The notes under the pieces: generated by a model
Told to the model about the DNA's origin: nothing
Databases searched by the model: none
The model's input: the letters and a program-made list of their open reading frames with translations, nothing else
Part shown: positions 34,415 to 43,772 of the stretch, in pieces
How the letters are laid out: the number at the start of each line of letters is the position of its first letter
Position numbering within the stretch: position 1 is the first letter of the stretch
NCBI GenBank assembly: GCA_016217675.1
Contig: JACRHC010000098.1
Coordinates: 39,258 to 103,257, forward strand
From: Nitrospirota bacterium
GTDB lineage: Bacteria > Nitrospirota > Thermodesulfovibrionia > Thermodesulfovibrionales > UBA6898
Reading direction: 5' to 3'
Length of the DNA: 64,000 bases
Program-made: the position numbers and the translations under genes

Positions 34415-35581
34415 ATGAGCAGGAAAATCCTGTCAGTAGCAGTAATGGCATTATGCAGTTTAGGGCTTGTTCTGTCCGCAATGGCTGCCGATGACGAGTT
34501 CGTTGGCTCCGCAAAATGTAAGGCATGCCACAAGGCAGAGTATGAGAGCTGGGAAAAGACCCTGCACAGCAAGATGGTGAGGAAGAAAGACGACGGTATT
34601 TTAAAGGCTGTGGTGGAGAAGTGGGCGACAGATGGCACAAACCCCGGCCCGACAAAGGGAAATGTGACTGGTACAGCCTTTACCCTGGCAGATGTTGACC
34701 TGGTGGTCGGTTCTCACTGGAAACAGCGGTTTCTGGTAAAGAACGCGGTCTCCGGCAACCACCAGTTCCTGGACAAGCAGTTCAACAGGATGAGTGGCGA
34801 GTGGGAGCCATATGGACAGAAGAATGACTGGGAGTTCATGTGCGCCACCTGCCATACCACAGGATATCGCCTAACATCATATGACCCGGCAAATCCGAAG
34901 GATGCCAAGGCTGCCTTCACCGAAATGAACATCGGGTGCGAGTCATGCCACGGCCCTGGAGCAAAGCATGTAAAGGGTAACAAAAAAGGAAGTATATGGA
35001 ATCCCTCAAAGCAGTCAAAAATGGAGCAGACCAGGGCCTGCGGATACTGTCACATCCGTGGAGAAAACGAGCTGTATAAGAGCCCCCAGGGAAATTATCG
35101 TGAAGATCTGCCTGCGCCCAAGGTCGGAGATTCCTTTAAGCCATGGGACGACTGGACAAAATGGTATCCTGAGCATCTTATCCTTCCCGGTATTCAGCCT
35201 GAAGACAAGATCGATGCCGAGTACAAGGGAGACCTGAAGGGGTTGTTTATCGTAGACGAGATTTCAAAGAAAAATGGCGTTTACGAAGAAGCAAAACACC
35301 ATCAGGAATATCAGGGCTTCATCCAGTCCAAGCATTACAAAAACAACGTCCTTGCCTGCAATGACTGCCATTCTCCTCATAAGGGCAAAAATATCAAACC
35401 GAAGGTGGCAAAGGATACCTGCAAGACCTGCCATGGCGATACCTACTCTTATGAGAAGATCATGCCGGGAACAGCAGGCACTGCGAAGAACCTTACGGTC
35501 AGGACCCATACCTTCTTCAAAGACCAGAGCAGGCCGTCAAAACCTACAGCAAGCGGCACTGCGGAGCTGAACAAAAAGTAG
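34415..35581 (+). CDS. periplasmic hexahaem c-type cytochrome
   Basis: 388 residues from ATG 34415 (AGGAGG upstream). Signal peptide ends near SAMAADD. Six haem motifs are CKACH (about 36), CATCH (about 148), CESCH (about 180), CGYCH (about 210), CNDCH (about 315) and CKTCH (about 338). The order and spacing recall cytochrome c554/c552-like multihaem reductases or carriers, but the exact activity is not clear. Controlled by the sigma-54-like promoter in front of it, and so likely induced by the neighbouring haem-motif kinase system. Confidence 0.87.
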   Translation: MSRKILSVAVMALCSLGLVLSAMAADDEFVGSAKCKACHKAEYESWEKTLHSKMVRKKDDGILKAVVEKWATDGTNPGPTKGNVTGTAFTLADVDLVVGSHWKQRFLVKNAVSGNHQFLDKQFNRMSGEWEPYGQKNDWEFMCATCHTTGYRLTSYDPANPKDAKAAFTEMNIGCESCHGPGAKHVKGNKKGSIWNPSKQSKMEQTRACGYCHIRGENELYKSPQGNYREDLPAPKVGDSFKPWDDWTKWYPEHLILPGIQPEDKIDAEYKGDLKGLFIVDEISKKNGVYEEAKHHQEYQGFIQSKHYKNNVLACNDCHSPHKGKNIKPKVAKDTCKTCHGDTYSYEKIMPGTAGTAKNLTVRTHTFFKDQSRPSKPTASGTAELNKK

Positions 35582-35607
35582 AAAAACCGAGCACAATGCA
35601 TTTTGAG

Positions 35608-35634
35608 AGGGGCGGGCCATCCGCCCCTTTCTAT
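35608..35634 (+). terminator. rho-independent terminator
   Basis: AGGGGCGG and CCGCCCCT (8 bp) with a 5-nt loop, then a T-rich tail TTCTATTCTT. Ends the hexahaem cytochrome transcript. Confidence 0.75.
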
Positions 35635-35722
35635 TCTTCCCGGTTTACACAATAAAGTTTTTTCCTTTCACTTCACTGACCTCTCATTTATAATCTGTAT
35701 ATATCAACAACAGGGAGGTCTC

Positions 35723-36769
35723 ATGGACATAAGACTCACCAGTCTTTCCAGCTGTGCAGGTTGAGCGGCTAAATTCAGTCCTTCGGACCTGGCCCAGGTT
35801 CTGGGTCAGCTGCCAGCAATCACCGACAGGAATGTCCTGGTCGGCACAATTAATGCCGACGATGCAGGCGTGTACAGGATCAATGACGAAATCGCCGTTG
35901 TCCTGACAACAGATTTCTTCACGCCGATTGTCGATGACCCTTACTGGTTCGGCGCGATCTCTGCAGCTAACTCGCTCTCTGATGTCTGGGCCATGGGCGG
36001 CAGGGCTGTGGTCAGCCTGAACCTTGCCATGTTCCCAAATCAGTCTGAATTCTTCCCGGCCCTGCATAAGGTGATGCAGGGCGGAAGCGACAAGATGACA
36101 GAGGCAGGCGTCTCAATCATCGGAGGTCATACCATACGCGACAAGGAGCCGAAGTTCGGGTACACGGTAATGGGTCTTGTCCACCCTGACAAGATATTGG
36201 ACAACACAAAGGCACGGCCCGGAGATGCCATGATCCTCACCAAGAAGATCGGCACCGGCGTGATCTCCACAGGCGTCAAGGCAGGCCTCTGCAGCAATGC
36301 AGTGATCGAGGAGTTCACCCGCTCCATGGCAGCGCTGAACAAACGCGCAAGCGAGATAATGATCGAAGTCGGCGTGAGCACCGCAACTGATATAACAGGC
36401 TTTGGCCTGATCGGCCATCTTAACGAAGTACTCTCTGCGAGCAGATGCAGGGCCACACTGAAGACAGGCAATGTGCCGTTCTTCGAAGACGCAGTGAGGC
36501 TGGCTGGCATAAACAAGGTCCCTGGCGGCACCATGGCGAATGTCAAAAACTACAGCCAGCACGTCATGTATCACGAATCAGTCTCTGAAATTGAGAAGAT
36601 ACTGATCAACGACGCACAGACCTCAGGCGGGCTCCTGATCTTTGTGCCTGCAGATAAAAAGACTGCCCTGATCTCTGCGCTTGAAAGAGAGAATATCCTC
36701 GCCGCACACATAGGCGACCTGTCCGAAGGAAATGTGGCGGGCGCAGCGCGTATCTTCGTAGAACGATAA
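35723..36769 (+). CDS. selD: selenide, water dikinase (selenoprotein, Sec14)
   Basis: 348 residues if TGA 35762-35764 is selenocysteine. The N terminus SSCAG-U-AAKFSP has Sec at the place of the catalytic cysteine, followed by the essential lysine; ATP-binding segments include LTTDFFTPIVDDPYWFGAISAANSLSDVWAMGG (in parts) and GGHTIRDKEPKFGYTVMG. AGGGAGG precedes ATG 35723. It makes selenophosphate from selenide and ATP, the donor for every selenoprotein in this window. A 7-bp hairpin follows the UGA. A gene caller would start at 35870 and drop the active site. Confidence 0.95.
35791..35807 (+). promoter_or_regulatory. SECIS-like hairpin of selD
   Basis: GGCCCAG and CTGGGTC (7 bp, one G-U pair) enclose GTT; the loop lies 33 nt past the UGA. 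Confidence 0.6.
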
Positions 36770-36776
36770 ACGTCAG

Positions 36777-37559
36777 ATGACGCCGGAACTCTTCCTGTTC
36801 CTTATACTGAGCGGCGCTGTGGTGGGATTTTTCTCAGGTCTTCTCGGCATTGGAGGGGGGATCCTCATGTTTCCCCTTCTGCACTACGGCCCGCAGGTAT
36901 TCGGGTTCGATCCGATCGGCGTCAAGAACATCACCGGCCTCACCATGGTGCAGGGATTCTTTGCCTCTCTTTCTGCCATGCTCTTTTACCGGAAGCAGGG
37001 GCTGGTGAACAGGTCCCTTGTGCTGACCCTTGGGCTTTCGCTTTTTCTCTCATCGCTTACAGGCTCGCTCATCTCAAAAGCAGTGCCGGACAATGTGCTG
37101 CTCTTCATCTTCGGATCTTTAGCACTGATTGCCTCAGGATTGATGTTCATTCCGCGCAGCTATGGCAAGGATGATTTGACAGAAGATCAGATAAGTTTCA
37201 ACCAAACTGCAGCTATTATCATCGGCATTACTGTAGGTTTTCTGATAGGTCTTGTCGGGCAGGGGGGAGCGTTCATCACTATACCGCTTATGCTCTATGT
37301 CCTGAAAATACCGCTGCGCGTGGCGTTGGGTTCAACGCTTGCGATAGGCCTTTTTTCTGCAACAGCAGGCATGATAGGCAAGACTGCAACAGGCCAGGTC
37401 CCCTTTGCCATGGCAGCTGCACTTATTATCGGAGCGATCCCTGTCGCAAAGGCAGGAGCATGGCTCGGCAAAAAAACAAAAACACATTACCTTCGCTGGC
37501 TCCTTGCAGCCATCATCTCGGCAACAGCGATCAAGATCTGGATGGATCTCTTCAGGTAA
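36777..37559 (+). CDS. TauE/SafE family membrane permease 2
   Basis: 260 residues, polytopic. Repeats begin GAVVGFFSGLLGIGGGILMFP and TVGFLIGLVGQGGAFITIPLML, similar to the permease at 12661. It starts 7 nt after selD, so the pair is co-transcribed. Family members carry sulfite, sulfonates or thiol-derived anions; beside selD a selenium oxyanion is conceivable. Direction unknown. Confidence 0.87.
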   Translation: MTPELFLFLILSGAVVGFFSGLLGIGGGILMFPLLHYGPQVFGFDPIGVKNITGLTMVQGFFASLSAMLFYRKQGLVNRSLVLTLGLSLFLSSLTGSLISKAVPDNVLLFIFGSLALIASGLMFIPRSYGKDDLTEDQISFNQTAAIIIGITVGFLIGLVGQGGAFITIPLMLYVLKIPLRVALGSTLAIGLFSATAGMIGKTATGQVPFAMAAALIIGAIPVAKAGAWLGKKTKTHYLRWLLAAIISATAIKIWMDLFR

Positions 37560-37643
37560 CAGTCCCGGGGTGTTTTCATTTCTCTCTGAAAAACGTTAAA
37601 ATCTGAATGAAAGGTCTGACGTTAAGGCTGCTGGGGAAGAACG

Positions 37644-37994
37644 ATGAACGAACCTATCATGATCACCTGCCCGCATTGCGGGAAAGAAACACCGGCAGGG
37701 AATGAGTGTCTGCAGTGCCGCAAGGAGCTCGGATCCCTGCAGGAGCTGCAGGTGCAATACAGGGATTTCAAAGGTTCTGAGATGTTAGACATAAAGATGT
37801 CCTCTGCTGCACGGCAAGGAGATGAAAAGCAGACGCTCAAGCTGGTGCAAAAGAAGAAAGAAGCCGCAACTAATGCTCCTCAGTCAGAAATAAAACGGCC
37901 AGGGAAGAAAACAGTCTTTTTCTTTTGGGCCACAATCGCCATTTTTCTTTCAGCCCTCGCCTGGTATTACCTGCTCAACTTTCTCCTGAAGTAG
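37644..37994 (+). CDS. zinc-ribbon membrane-anchored protein
   Basis: 116 residues. An N-terminal CPHCGKE and CLQCRKE pair forms a probable zinc ribbon; a helical, charged middle follows and a single C-terminal helix (about 90-115) anchors it. Zinc-ribbon proteins of this sort are widespread without known function. The ATG is 84 nt past the permease. Confidence 0.75.
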   Translation: MNEPIMITCPHCGKETPAGNECLQCRKELGSLQELQVQYRDFKGSEMLDIKMSSAARQGDEKQTLKLVQKKKEAATNAPQSEIKRPGKKTVFFFWATIAIFLSALAWYYLLNFLLK

Positions 37995-38053
37995 AGCAAG
38001 CTGTTTCAAACACCAGACAACGCCTCGGCCCGATACTGAAATCTAAGAAAGAA

Positions 38054-38087
38054 CCGGGCAGATGATAGGTCTTCTCCATCTGCCCGG
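38054..38087. repeat. isolated 11-bp inverted repeat
   Basis: CCGGGCAGATG and CATCTGCCCGG with a 12-nt loop and no U-run. It lies in the 345-bp space 37995-38339, in which no gene is visible; a TATAAT box near 38293 may be the -10 of the DUF3617 gene. Confidence 0.45.
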
Positions 38088-38339
38088 CTCCCGTATACCA
38101 GACCCTCACCTCAGTGATCCTGAAACTCCGGTCTGGTTGTGTCCTGTTATTCTTTACTGAACCTTTCTGCATCTGCCCTCACTTTATGAGATATTTGGCA
38201 TGTTGTCAATTCCATAATTATAATTCTCAGGCAGGATAAACCTGTCTCTTGAGCTGAAACAGAAACTGTTCCTCTCAGAGAGCGCTATCCAGTATAATTG
38301 ATGCACCATTATCTATGGACTGGAGAAAAGGAGAATACT

Positions 38340-38807
38340 ATGAAGCGCACAAAAGAGTTATTGGCAGTTATTGTTCTGGTTGCACTGGGTCTGATCATGA
38401 CCGGATGCGAAAAGAAGCCGGATGGTTCTGCACCAGCAGAGAAGCCGGCAGCAGCCACAAAGGGTGTCAACATGAAAGAAGGCAAGTGGGAGATCACCTC
38501 AACCATGGAGATGAAAGGCATGCCTGCAGGTATGATGAAGCCCCAGACCTTCACCACCTGCCTCAAGCAGACAGACTATGTGCCGAAGAACGCTGACCAG
38601 AAGGACTGCACCATGAAGGATGTAAATGTCAGCGGCAACACCGTCTCCTGGGAAGCAGTGTGCAAGGACTCAAGCGGCAAGGGCATGATCACCTATGCAG
38701 GCGACACGTACGACGGCACCATGGAGATGACCATGAAAGAGGGCGGCAAGGATATGAACATGAAGATGACCATGAAGGGAAAACATATCGGACCCTGCGA
38801 TAAGTAA
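38340..38807 (+). CDS. DUF3617 lipoprotein
   Basis: 155 residues from ATG 38340. Signal peptide with lipobox IMTGCEK. The mature part has EGKWEITSTMEMKGMP at the start and CLKQTDYVPK, CTMKDVNVSGNTVSWEAVC and MTYAGDTYDGTMEM later, the DUF3617 pattern. Function unknown; presumed envelope protein with disulfides. Rich in methionine. Confidence 0.82.
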   Translation: MKRTKELLAVIVLVALGLIMTGCEKKPDGSAPAEKPAAATKGVNMKEGKWEITSTMEMKGMPAGMMKPQTFTTCLKQTDYVPKNADQKDCTMKDVNVSGNTVSWEAVCKDSSGKGMITYAGDTYDGTMEMTMKEGGKDMNMKMTMKGKHIGPCDK

Positions 38808-38822
38808 ACAGAGAAGACCGAA

Positions 38823-38852
38823 GAGCCCGGAGACAGTTCCGGGCTCACTGTT
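38823..38852 (+). terminator. hairpin terminator after DUF3617
   Basis: GAGCCCGGA and TCCGGGCTC (9 bp) with a 6-nt loop; only a short T-rich tail (ACTGTTTCC). Confidence 0.55.
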
Positions 38853-38953
38853 TCCAGATATCCGGAATGCCGCTTTCTCTTAATCTTTCATCTGCCTGAA
38901 ACCTCGGGCAGCCGGCAGCAGTAACCTGATTCAGCCGAATAGCAGGTCCCTCA

Positions 38954-39439
38954 CTATCCCTCAACGATCCCCTTCTCCTCCCACATGAACCAGTTGCCCG
39001 AATCCTCAAGGAAGGTATAGGTGTTCTGGAAGATATGAAAGTGTTCTTCCTCGTCCCTGATAAGGCAGTCGAAGAAGTGCTTCTCTACAGCATTCGCTGC
39101 AAGGGCTGAGGCCTTCTTATAAAAAGCAATCGCCTCTTCCTCCATCTTCATCGCCACCTTCAGGGCCTCAAGCTCACCGGCAGTGGAAGGCATCCTCTGC
39201 AGCATCTCCTGTTTATGTGCATCGAAGATCTTCTTCATATCTTCAAGAGGCGTTGTTGTTGAGGGCGTGACAGGTTTGTCCTCTTTCATCCGGAGGGCGC
39301 ATTCAAAGTGGTACTGCTCGTCAGCGGCAATGCTCAGAAACATCTCCCTGCCTACAATACTTGAGGTCTTCTCAGCGCACTGTTTATAGAAGGCAACCGC
39401 TTCCTGCTCCATCTTTGCGGCTATCTCAATAGTGTTCAT
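38954..39439 (-). CDS. ferritin-like / rubrerythrin-like diiron protein
   Basis: 161 residues, two repeated helical hairpins. Glutamates of a diiron site appear in AAKMEQEAVAFY, DEQYHFECAL, MKMEEEAIAFYKKA and RDEEEHFHIFQ. No rubredoxin tail is present. Such proteins reduce peroxide or store iron in anaerobes. It is transcribed away from the tRNA and towards the DUF3617 gene, with AGGAGAGG upstream. Confidence 0.85.
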   Translation of the reverse strand: MNTIEIAAKMEQEAVAFYKQCAEKTSSIVGREMFLSIAADEQYHFECALRMKEDKPVTPSTTTPLEDMKKIFDAHKQEMLQRMPSTAGELEALKVAMKMEEEAIAFYKKASALAANAVEKHFFDCLIRDEEEHFHIFQNTYTFLEDSGNWFMWEEKGIVEG

Positions 39440-39603
39440 GGTTCCTCTCCTTCATGGCCTTTAACTTGCTCACATTATAGCGCAAAAAGATCGGATTTCA
39501 GTATGTCCTTGGTCCCCTGCTAAGAGAATGTCCCCTTCAGCCCCTCTTTTTGTTTGTTCAGCTCATCAAGTTCCTCTGTAAAATAATTATTCATGACAAC
39601 GGG

Positions 39604-39632
39604 TTGCAAATATGACCAAATAATCGTTATAT
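39604..39632 (+). promoter_or_regulatory. tRNA-Ala promoter
   Basis: TTGCAA (39604-39609), 17-nt spacer, TTATAT (39627-39632), 12 nt before the tRNA. Confidence 0.65.
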
Positions 39633-39644
39633 TATCAAGTCCAT

Positions 39645-39720
<76 letters not shown>

Positions 39721-39890
39721 TTAATATCAAGCACTTGCCTGTTATTAAAACCCTCTCCTCATCTTCTTGCCTGCCGGATTGTGCTAATTTTGTGCTAATG
39801 ATTTTTTCCCGGTCAATGCCGAATCAAGGACATTTACTGTTATTTAACATCGCAGTGTCTAATGTTAATTTATCGTCTCAAATTGTCTAT

Positions 39891-41144
39891 CTACTCTATC
39901 TTCATAGTAGCAGATACTGAGCTTCCTGCAGAGTCTGTTACGGTATACTTCACGGTAGCAGCAACAGAATTTGCCGGAACATCCCCCGAGAAGGTCCCTC
40001 CGGATTGAGATACGGTTGCAGGGAAAGGCGGATACATGCTGCTGTCTGACGAAACAGAATAAGGGGGGAAGCCTCCTGTTATAGTGTATGTTGCAGAACC
40101 GCCGGTGGTCTTATTTATCGATCGGGTAGCAGGCTGAACGTCAATCTTGTTGTTAACGGTTATATCCACAGAACCGATTGCCGCGTTGTTGACCGAAGCA
40201 GTCACTCTGCACTTGCCGCCTGAGGGAGCGGTTGCCGGGGCAGTGAAGTCAGCAGTGGCAACACCGGAGGTGATCAGCGCGAATGCACCGACAGTTCCGC
40301 AGGATGCGGAGAAATTAACGGATGACCCATTCGGCAGGGGATCTCCGTTGCTATTCCTCGCATAGGTAGTAATAACCGATTTATTGCCGACAACGACGGC
40401 CATGGGCGTGGCGGTAATGGAAGAATTCGTCGGAGAAGCAGTAAAGACTGAAAGGGTCGCTTGACCTATGGTCACCGAATTAACTACCGCAGTTACTATG
40501 CATTGCGTGTCTGATAAAACAACAGGCGCAGTAAATGTCGCCGTGGCAACGCCGGAAAGAGTTGTGGAAGAAAGGGGCAAGGTGCCGCAGGTAGAGGAAT
40601 AAAAAACTGTTGTACCATTAGGAACATAGGTATCAAGATTGGTCTTAGCAACTACAGTAATAACTGACTGGCCGCCGATAAAAACGTCATCGGGTGTTGC
40701 CGAAATGGCTGAGGCACCGGGGGAGACCGCTACTGGGAGAAGATATAGAAGGATGGCATTTTTTATGGTTCCTTCAGCGGCTGCTATGCTTACAGTGGTC
40801 GTAACATTCCTCAGGATAGTTGGCGTTACATTAACCAGTATGGTTGCCTCGCCCCTGCTGTCTGTAGTGACGGAAGTTCCCAAAGGGAAGGTCACCTCGG
40901 TACTGTCTGAGCTGAAGGTGATGGTCATTCCCGGTAATCCGTCTCCTTCCCTGCCTTTGTAAATCACCTTCAGAGCCACTTGTGTATCAGAGCTATTGTG
41001 CAGAAGGGTGATATCTTCTGCTTCGTTGTAAATCCCATTGTTATTCTTATCTGCATACAGATGGATAGTATGCCGTTCCGTATTCGAACCGGAGCCGCAC
41101 GAAGTGAGTAAAAAAATTGCCAGGATATATAGTATTTTTTTCAT
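39891..41144 (-). CDS. Ig-like-repeat surface lipoprotein
   Basis: 417 residues from ATG 41142-41144 (GGGGAAAT upstream). Lipobox LLTSCGSGS. Then a series of three or four Big-1/bacterial Ig-like beta-sandwich repeats, each with a P-N-G-x-x-V-x-F pattern: LPGMTITFSSD, VPNGTTVFYSS, LPNGSSVNFSA, and a final YTVTDSAGSS module. Each has a conserved CGT plus C pair that could form a disulfide. Expected on the outer surface; function unknown. Confidence 0.83.
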   Translation of the reverse strand: MKKILYILAIFLLTSCGSGSNTERHTIHLYADKNNNGIYNEAEDITLLHNSSDTQVALKVIYKGREGDGLPGMTITFSSDSTEVTFPLGTSVTTDSRGEATILVNVTPTILRNVTTTVSIAAAEGTIKNAILLYLLPVAVSPGASAISATPDDVFIGGQSVITVVAKTNLDTYVPNGTTVFYSSTCGTLPLSSTTLSGVATATFTAPVVLSDTQCIVTAVVNSVTIGQATLSVFTASPTNSSITATPMAVVVGNKSVITTYARNSNGDPLPNGSSVNFSASCGTVGAFALITSGVATADFTAPATAPSGGKCRVTASVNNAAIGSVDITVNNKIDVQPATRSINKTTGGSATYTITGGFPPYSVSSDSSMYPPFPATVSQSGGTFSGDVPANSVAATVKYTVTDSAGSSVSATMKIE

Positions 41145-41366
41145 TGCTATTTCCCCTCCCTGAAAAAAGTGTTGCCTTCCCTTTTTCACATGATTTCTAC
41201 TCTCAAAAAAACCTTGCGTCACATTATGATATAGAAAGAAAGACAAAGTCAAAAGTCATCCCGGCTTATAGTCCGCAGCAAAAAGCGGAAAAGAATAGCC
41301 GGCTAAGAGCAGGCTTTGCTCCCCTGTTCATGCCTCTCAAGGGATCGATCTGCGAATAATATTTTG

Positions 41367-42809
41367 CTATGATCCGGAGATCTGCTCCCTGTGTTTTTTC
41401 TCAATACTCCGCGTTACAAAGGTAAGCCCTGCGGCAAGCACCAGAACCACAGCAGCAGTCAGATAGGCATCATTGTAGCTGCCTGTCCCTGTATTCTTCT
41501 TTGCTGCCTCGAAAAGCTTCCCTGCAAAGAGCGGAAAGATAAAGCCCCCGACCCCCCAGGCAGTGAAGACGAGCCCGTAGTTAATGCCGAAGTTCTTCAG
41601 ACCAAAGTTATCCTTTACAGCAGAAGGAAAAACAGAGAGACAGGCCCCGTAATTGAACCCCAGGAGCATCGAGACAACGATAAAGGCAGTCATATTCGAA
41701 AGACCTGTCCGGAGGATCATCATCAGAGCCGCCTGAAACAGGAATATAATGAACATGGTCCAGAGGCGGCCGATCCGGTCAGAAAGCATTCCGGCGATGA
41801 TCCGGCCGGCCGCATTGCCGACCGCAAGAAGGGCAACAAGGATGAAGCCTGCCTCGATCTTTCCGAGCTTCGCAATGGTGGTGATGTTGCCGATAATCAT
41901 AAGACCGGCGCCTGCAGCAAAGGCGTACATTATCCAGAGAAGGTAAAAGAGCGGTGTTCTCAGAATTTCACCCGGTCCAAGATTGACCGCAGCTGCTGCG
42001 GCTTTTGCGCTGGCGGGGGCAGTGTCGGGAGGAGCGTATCCCGGCGGCGGCACCTGCAGGAGCTGCGCGAGCAACGTCACCACAATCAGGAACCCGATCC
42101 CGAAGAAGAGCATGGTCCGATGGATATTGCGCTCCTTGAGCGCGAGCAATTGCGCTGCCGCGTCCTTCCGCGCAGTATCCTTTTCCTCGATCTCCTGTGC
42201 CACAAAGGTGATGCCGAGACCGCCGAACTCTGCCTCAGACACGGTGAGGACCGTCCGGGCCCTCTCAAATTCAGCGTCTGCGAGATCTTTTGCCCGCGCC
42301 AGCTCCACCACTTCAGGAAGCGGCTGGCCGGTGAGGCTGAAGCCGGTAAGATGATTTGCAATCGGCGAGATGTACACTGAGGCAAGGCCAAAGCCGGCAA
42401 CAACAAGGCCGGCTATAAGGCCGGTCCTCCGTGCAGAAAACCATTTGACTGCAGGCGGTGTGGCTGAAGCATATCCCAGCCCGATCCCGGCGCCGGCGAA
42501 AATCCCGAAACCGATGACGAACCAGATTACCGTGACCGCATAGGAAGCGATAATGCAGCCAATTCCTGTCAATATGCCGCCGGCAGTTGCGACCCACCGC
42601 GGCCCGATCCTGTCCTGCAGCCTGCCTGCAGGCACCATAACAAGTGCAAAGACAATGCAGGCAATGGAGTACGGAAGCGCCTTGTCCGCGTCAGACCAGC
42701 CCCACTCTGACGGGATTGCCTTCTTGATAACACTCCAGGTATAGAGCACGCCGAGGGCAAGGTTAATGCCAATGCCAGCGATCGTAACGGTCCATCCCTT
42801 ATTTTTCAT
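41367..42809 (-). CDS. OFA-family MFS transporter
   Basis: 480 residues, 12 helices. Family cues: GIGINLALGVLYTWSVIKKAI, GRLQDRIGPRWVATAGG (loop 2-3), AGMLSDRIGRLWTMF and FNYGACLSVFPSAVKDNFG. The OFA branch contains oxalate/formate antiporters. Unusual is a long cytosolic insert (about residues 175-240) rich in Ala, Glu and Lys with probable coiled-coil character between helices 6 and 7. With two formate dehydrogenases 4 kb to the right, a formate or small carboxylate role is possible but unproven. Confidence 0.8.
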   Translation of the reverse strand: MKNKGWTVTIAGIGINLALGVLYTWSVIKKAIPSEWGWSDADKALPYSIACIVFALVMVPAGRLQDRIGPRWVATAGGILTGIGCIIASYAVTVIWFVIGFGIFAGAGIGLGYASATPPAVKWFSARRTGLIAGLVVAGFGLASVYISPIANHLTGFSLTGQPLPEVVELARAKDLADAEFERARTVLTVSEAEFGGLGITFVAQEIEEKDTARKDAAAQLLALKERNIHRTMLFFGIGFLIVVTLLAQLLQVPPPGYAPPDTAPASAKAAAAAVNLGPGEILRTPLFYLLWIMYAFAAGAGLMIIGNITTIAKLGKIEAGFILVALLAVGNAAGRIIAGMLSDRIGRLWTMFIIFLFQAALMMILRTGLSNMTAFIVVSMLLGFNYGACLSVFPSAVKDNFGLKNFGINYGLVFTAWGVGGFIFPLFAGKLFEAAKKNTGTGSYNDAYLTAAVVLVLAAGLTFVTRSIEKKHREQISGS

Positions 42810-42898
42810 GGCAATCTTCCTTTTTAAAGCTTATCTGTTGTGCTGAGCTGAATATAAGGCAAGGATAACAAACCATCGGGGTAATGTCTATTACCAAC

Positions 42899-43636
42899 TC
42901 ATCGGCACTGCCTTTGTATCCCTCTGAGAACTGCTTTTTTCCCTCCATAACCAGGGTGCTGTTCTATATCAAATCCTGCAGCAATAAGTCCGCGCCTTAC
43001 CGCTCCGGCAACCGTATACGTGGCACAGGTCCCCCTGGTTCCTGTTTTTTCTCCAATTGCCAGGAGGAGTTCAGGCCGCCAGATGGATGGGTTTTTTTTC
43101 GGGCCGTGACCGTCGAGAAACCATGCGTCACAGGGCAAGGCCAGTGCATGGACCATTTCGAGGGCCTCGCCAATCCAGAGATTTAATATCAGGGATCCAA
43201 AGGGGAGGACGAACTGCAGCTGGTGCCAACCCGGCCTGGTAATATCAAGCTTGCTGTACGCAGAAACAAGCAGGTCAATGAGCGAACCGACCTGCGGTCT
43301 GAACCCCTCGAGGACCGACGCCATACGCCCGGCGCTGATCGGATGCAGTTCGACTGAATTGTACGTTATGGACAGATCACTGAATCTGCTCTGACCAAGA
43401 AAATCCATAAGAGAGACCAGAACACGGCCTGCGCCAAAACCTGTTTCGCCTATCCTGAATTCTTTTTTGCCGGGTCCCATGGCAGCAAAGATCTCCAAAA
43501 GGCCGGTACCCTGAAAAAATATCTGCTTCGCTTCCTCAATGGCATTGACCACATCGAAGTACCGGTCATCATAATGTTCATTAACCAGACAGGGAGGGAT
43601 CTGCATGATCGCGAATTTCTTGTTGTCCTTATGCAT
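42899..43636 (-). CDS. MnmC-like tRNA-modification methyltransferase domain protein
   Basis: About 245 residues from ATG 43634-43636 (43651 also possible). Signature segments are VNEHYDDRYFDVVNAIEEAKQIFF near the start and IGETGFGAGRVLVSLM, the SAM-binding loop of DUF752/MnmC proteins, then LLNLWIGEALE-type and PCDAWFLDGHGPKKNP segments. MnmC acts in making mnm5-uridine of the wobble base. The FAD half of bifunctional MnmC is absent. In this genome the modified base could also be the substrate for 2-selenouridine formation using selD product; that is inference. Confidence 0.65.
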   Translation of the reverse strand: MHKDNKKFAIMQIPPCLVNEHYDDRYFDVVNAIEEAKQIFFQGTGLLEIFAAMGPGKKEFRIGETGFGAGRVLVSLMDFLGQSRFSDLSITYNSVELHPISAGRMASVLEGFRPQVGSLIDLLVSAYSKLDITRPGWHQLQFVLPFGSLILNLWIGEALEMVHALALPCDAWFLDGHGPKKNPSIWRPELLLAIGEKTGTRGTCATYTVAGAVRRGLIAAGFDIEQHPGYGGKKAVLRGIQRQCR

Positions 43637-43772
43637 GAGCCATTGTATCATGCCAAGGGAGATCAAAGCTGGATCCGAATGAAGATGCTGGAGGAGATCT
43701 TCAGAGAATGACCGGCAGAGAGAAAGGTATAATAAACCGTATCCGATTGCAGGCAGAAAAGGAGAAGATGAG

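Noticed and set aside
39721..39890. Possible integration site next to tRNA-Ala
   Set aside because: No integrase, no repeat of the tRNA 3' end, and the neighbouring lipoprotein looks chromosomal.
41391..42380. Long reading frame opposite the OFA transporter
   Set aside because: Composition and lack of a start site show it to be a shadow of the transporter on the other strand.
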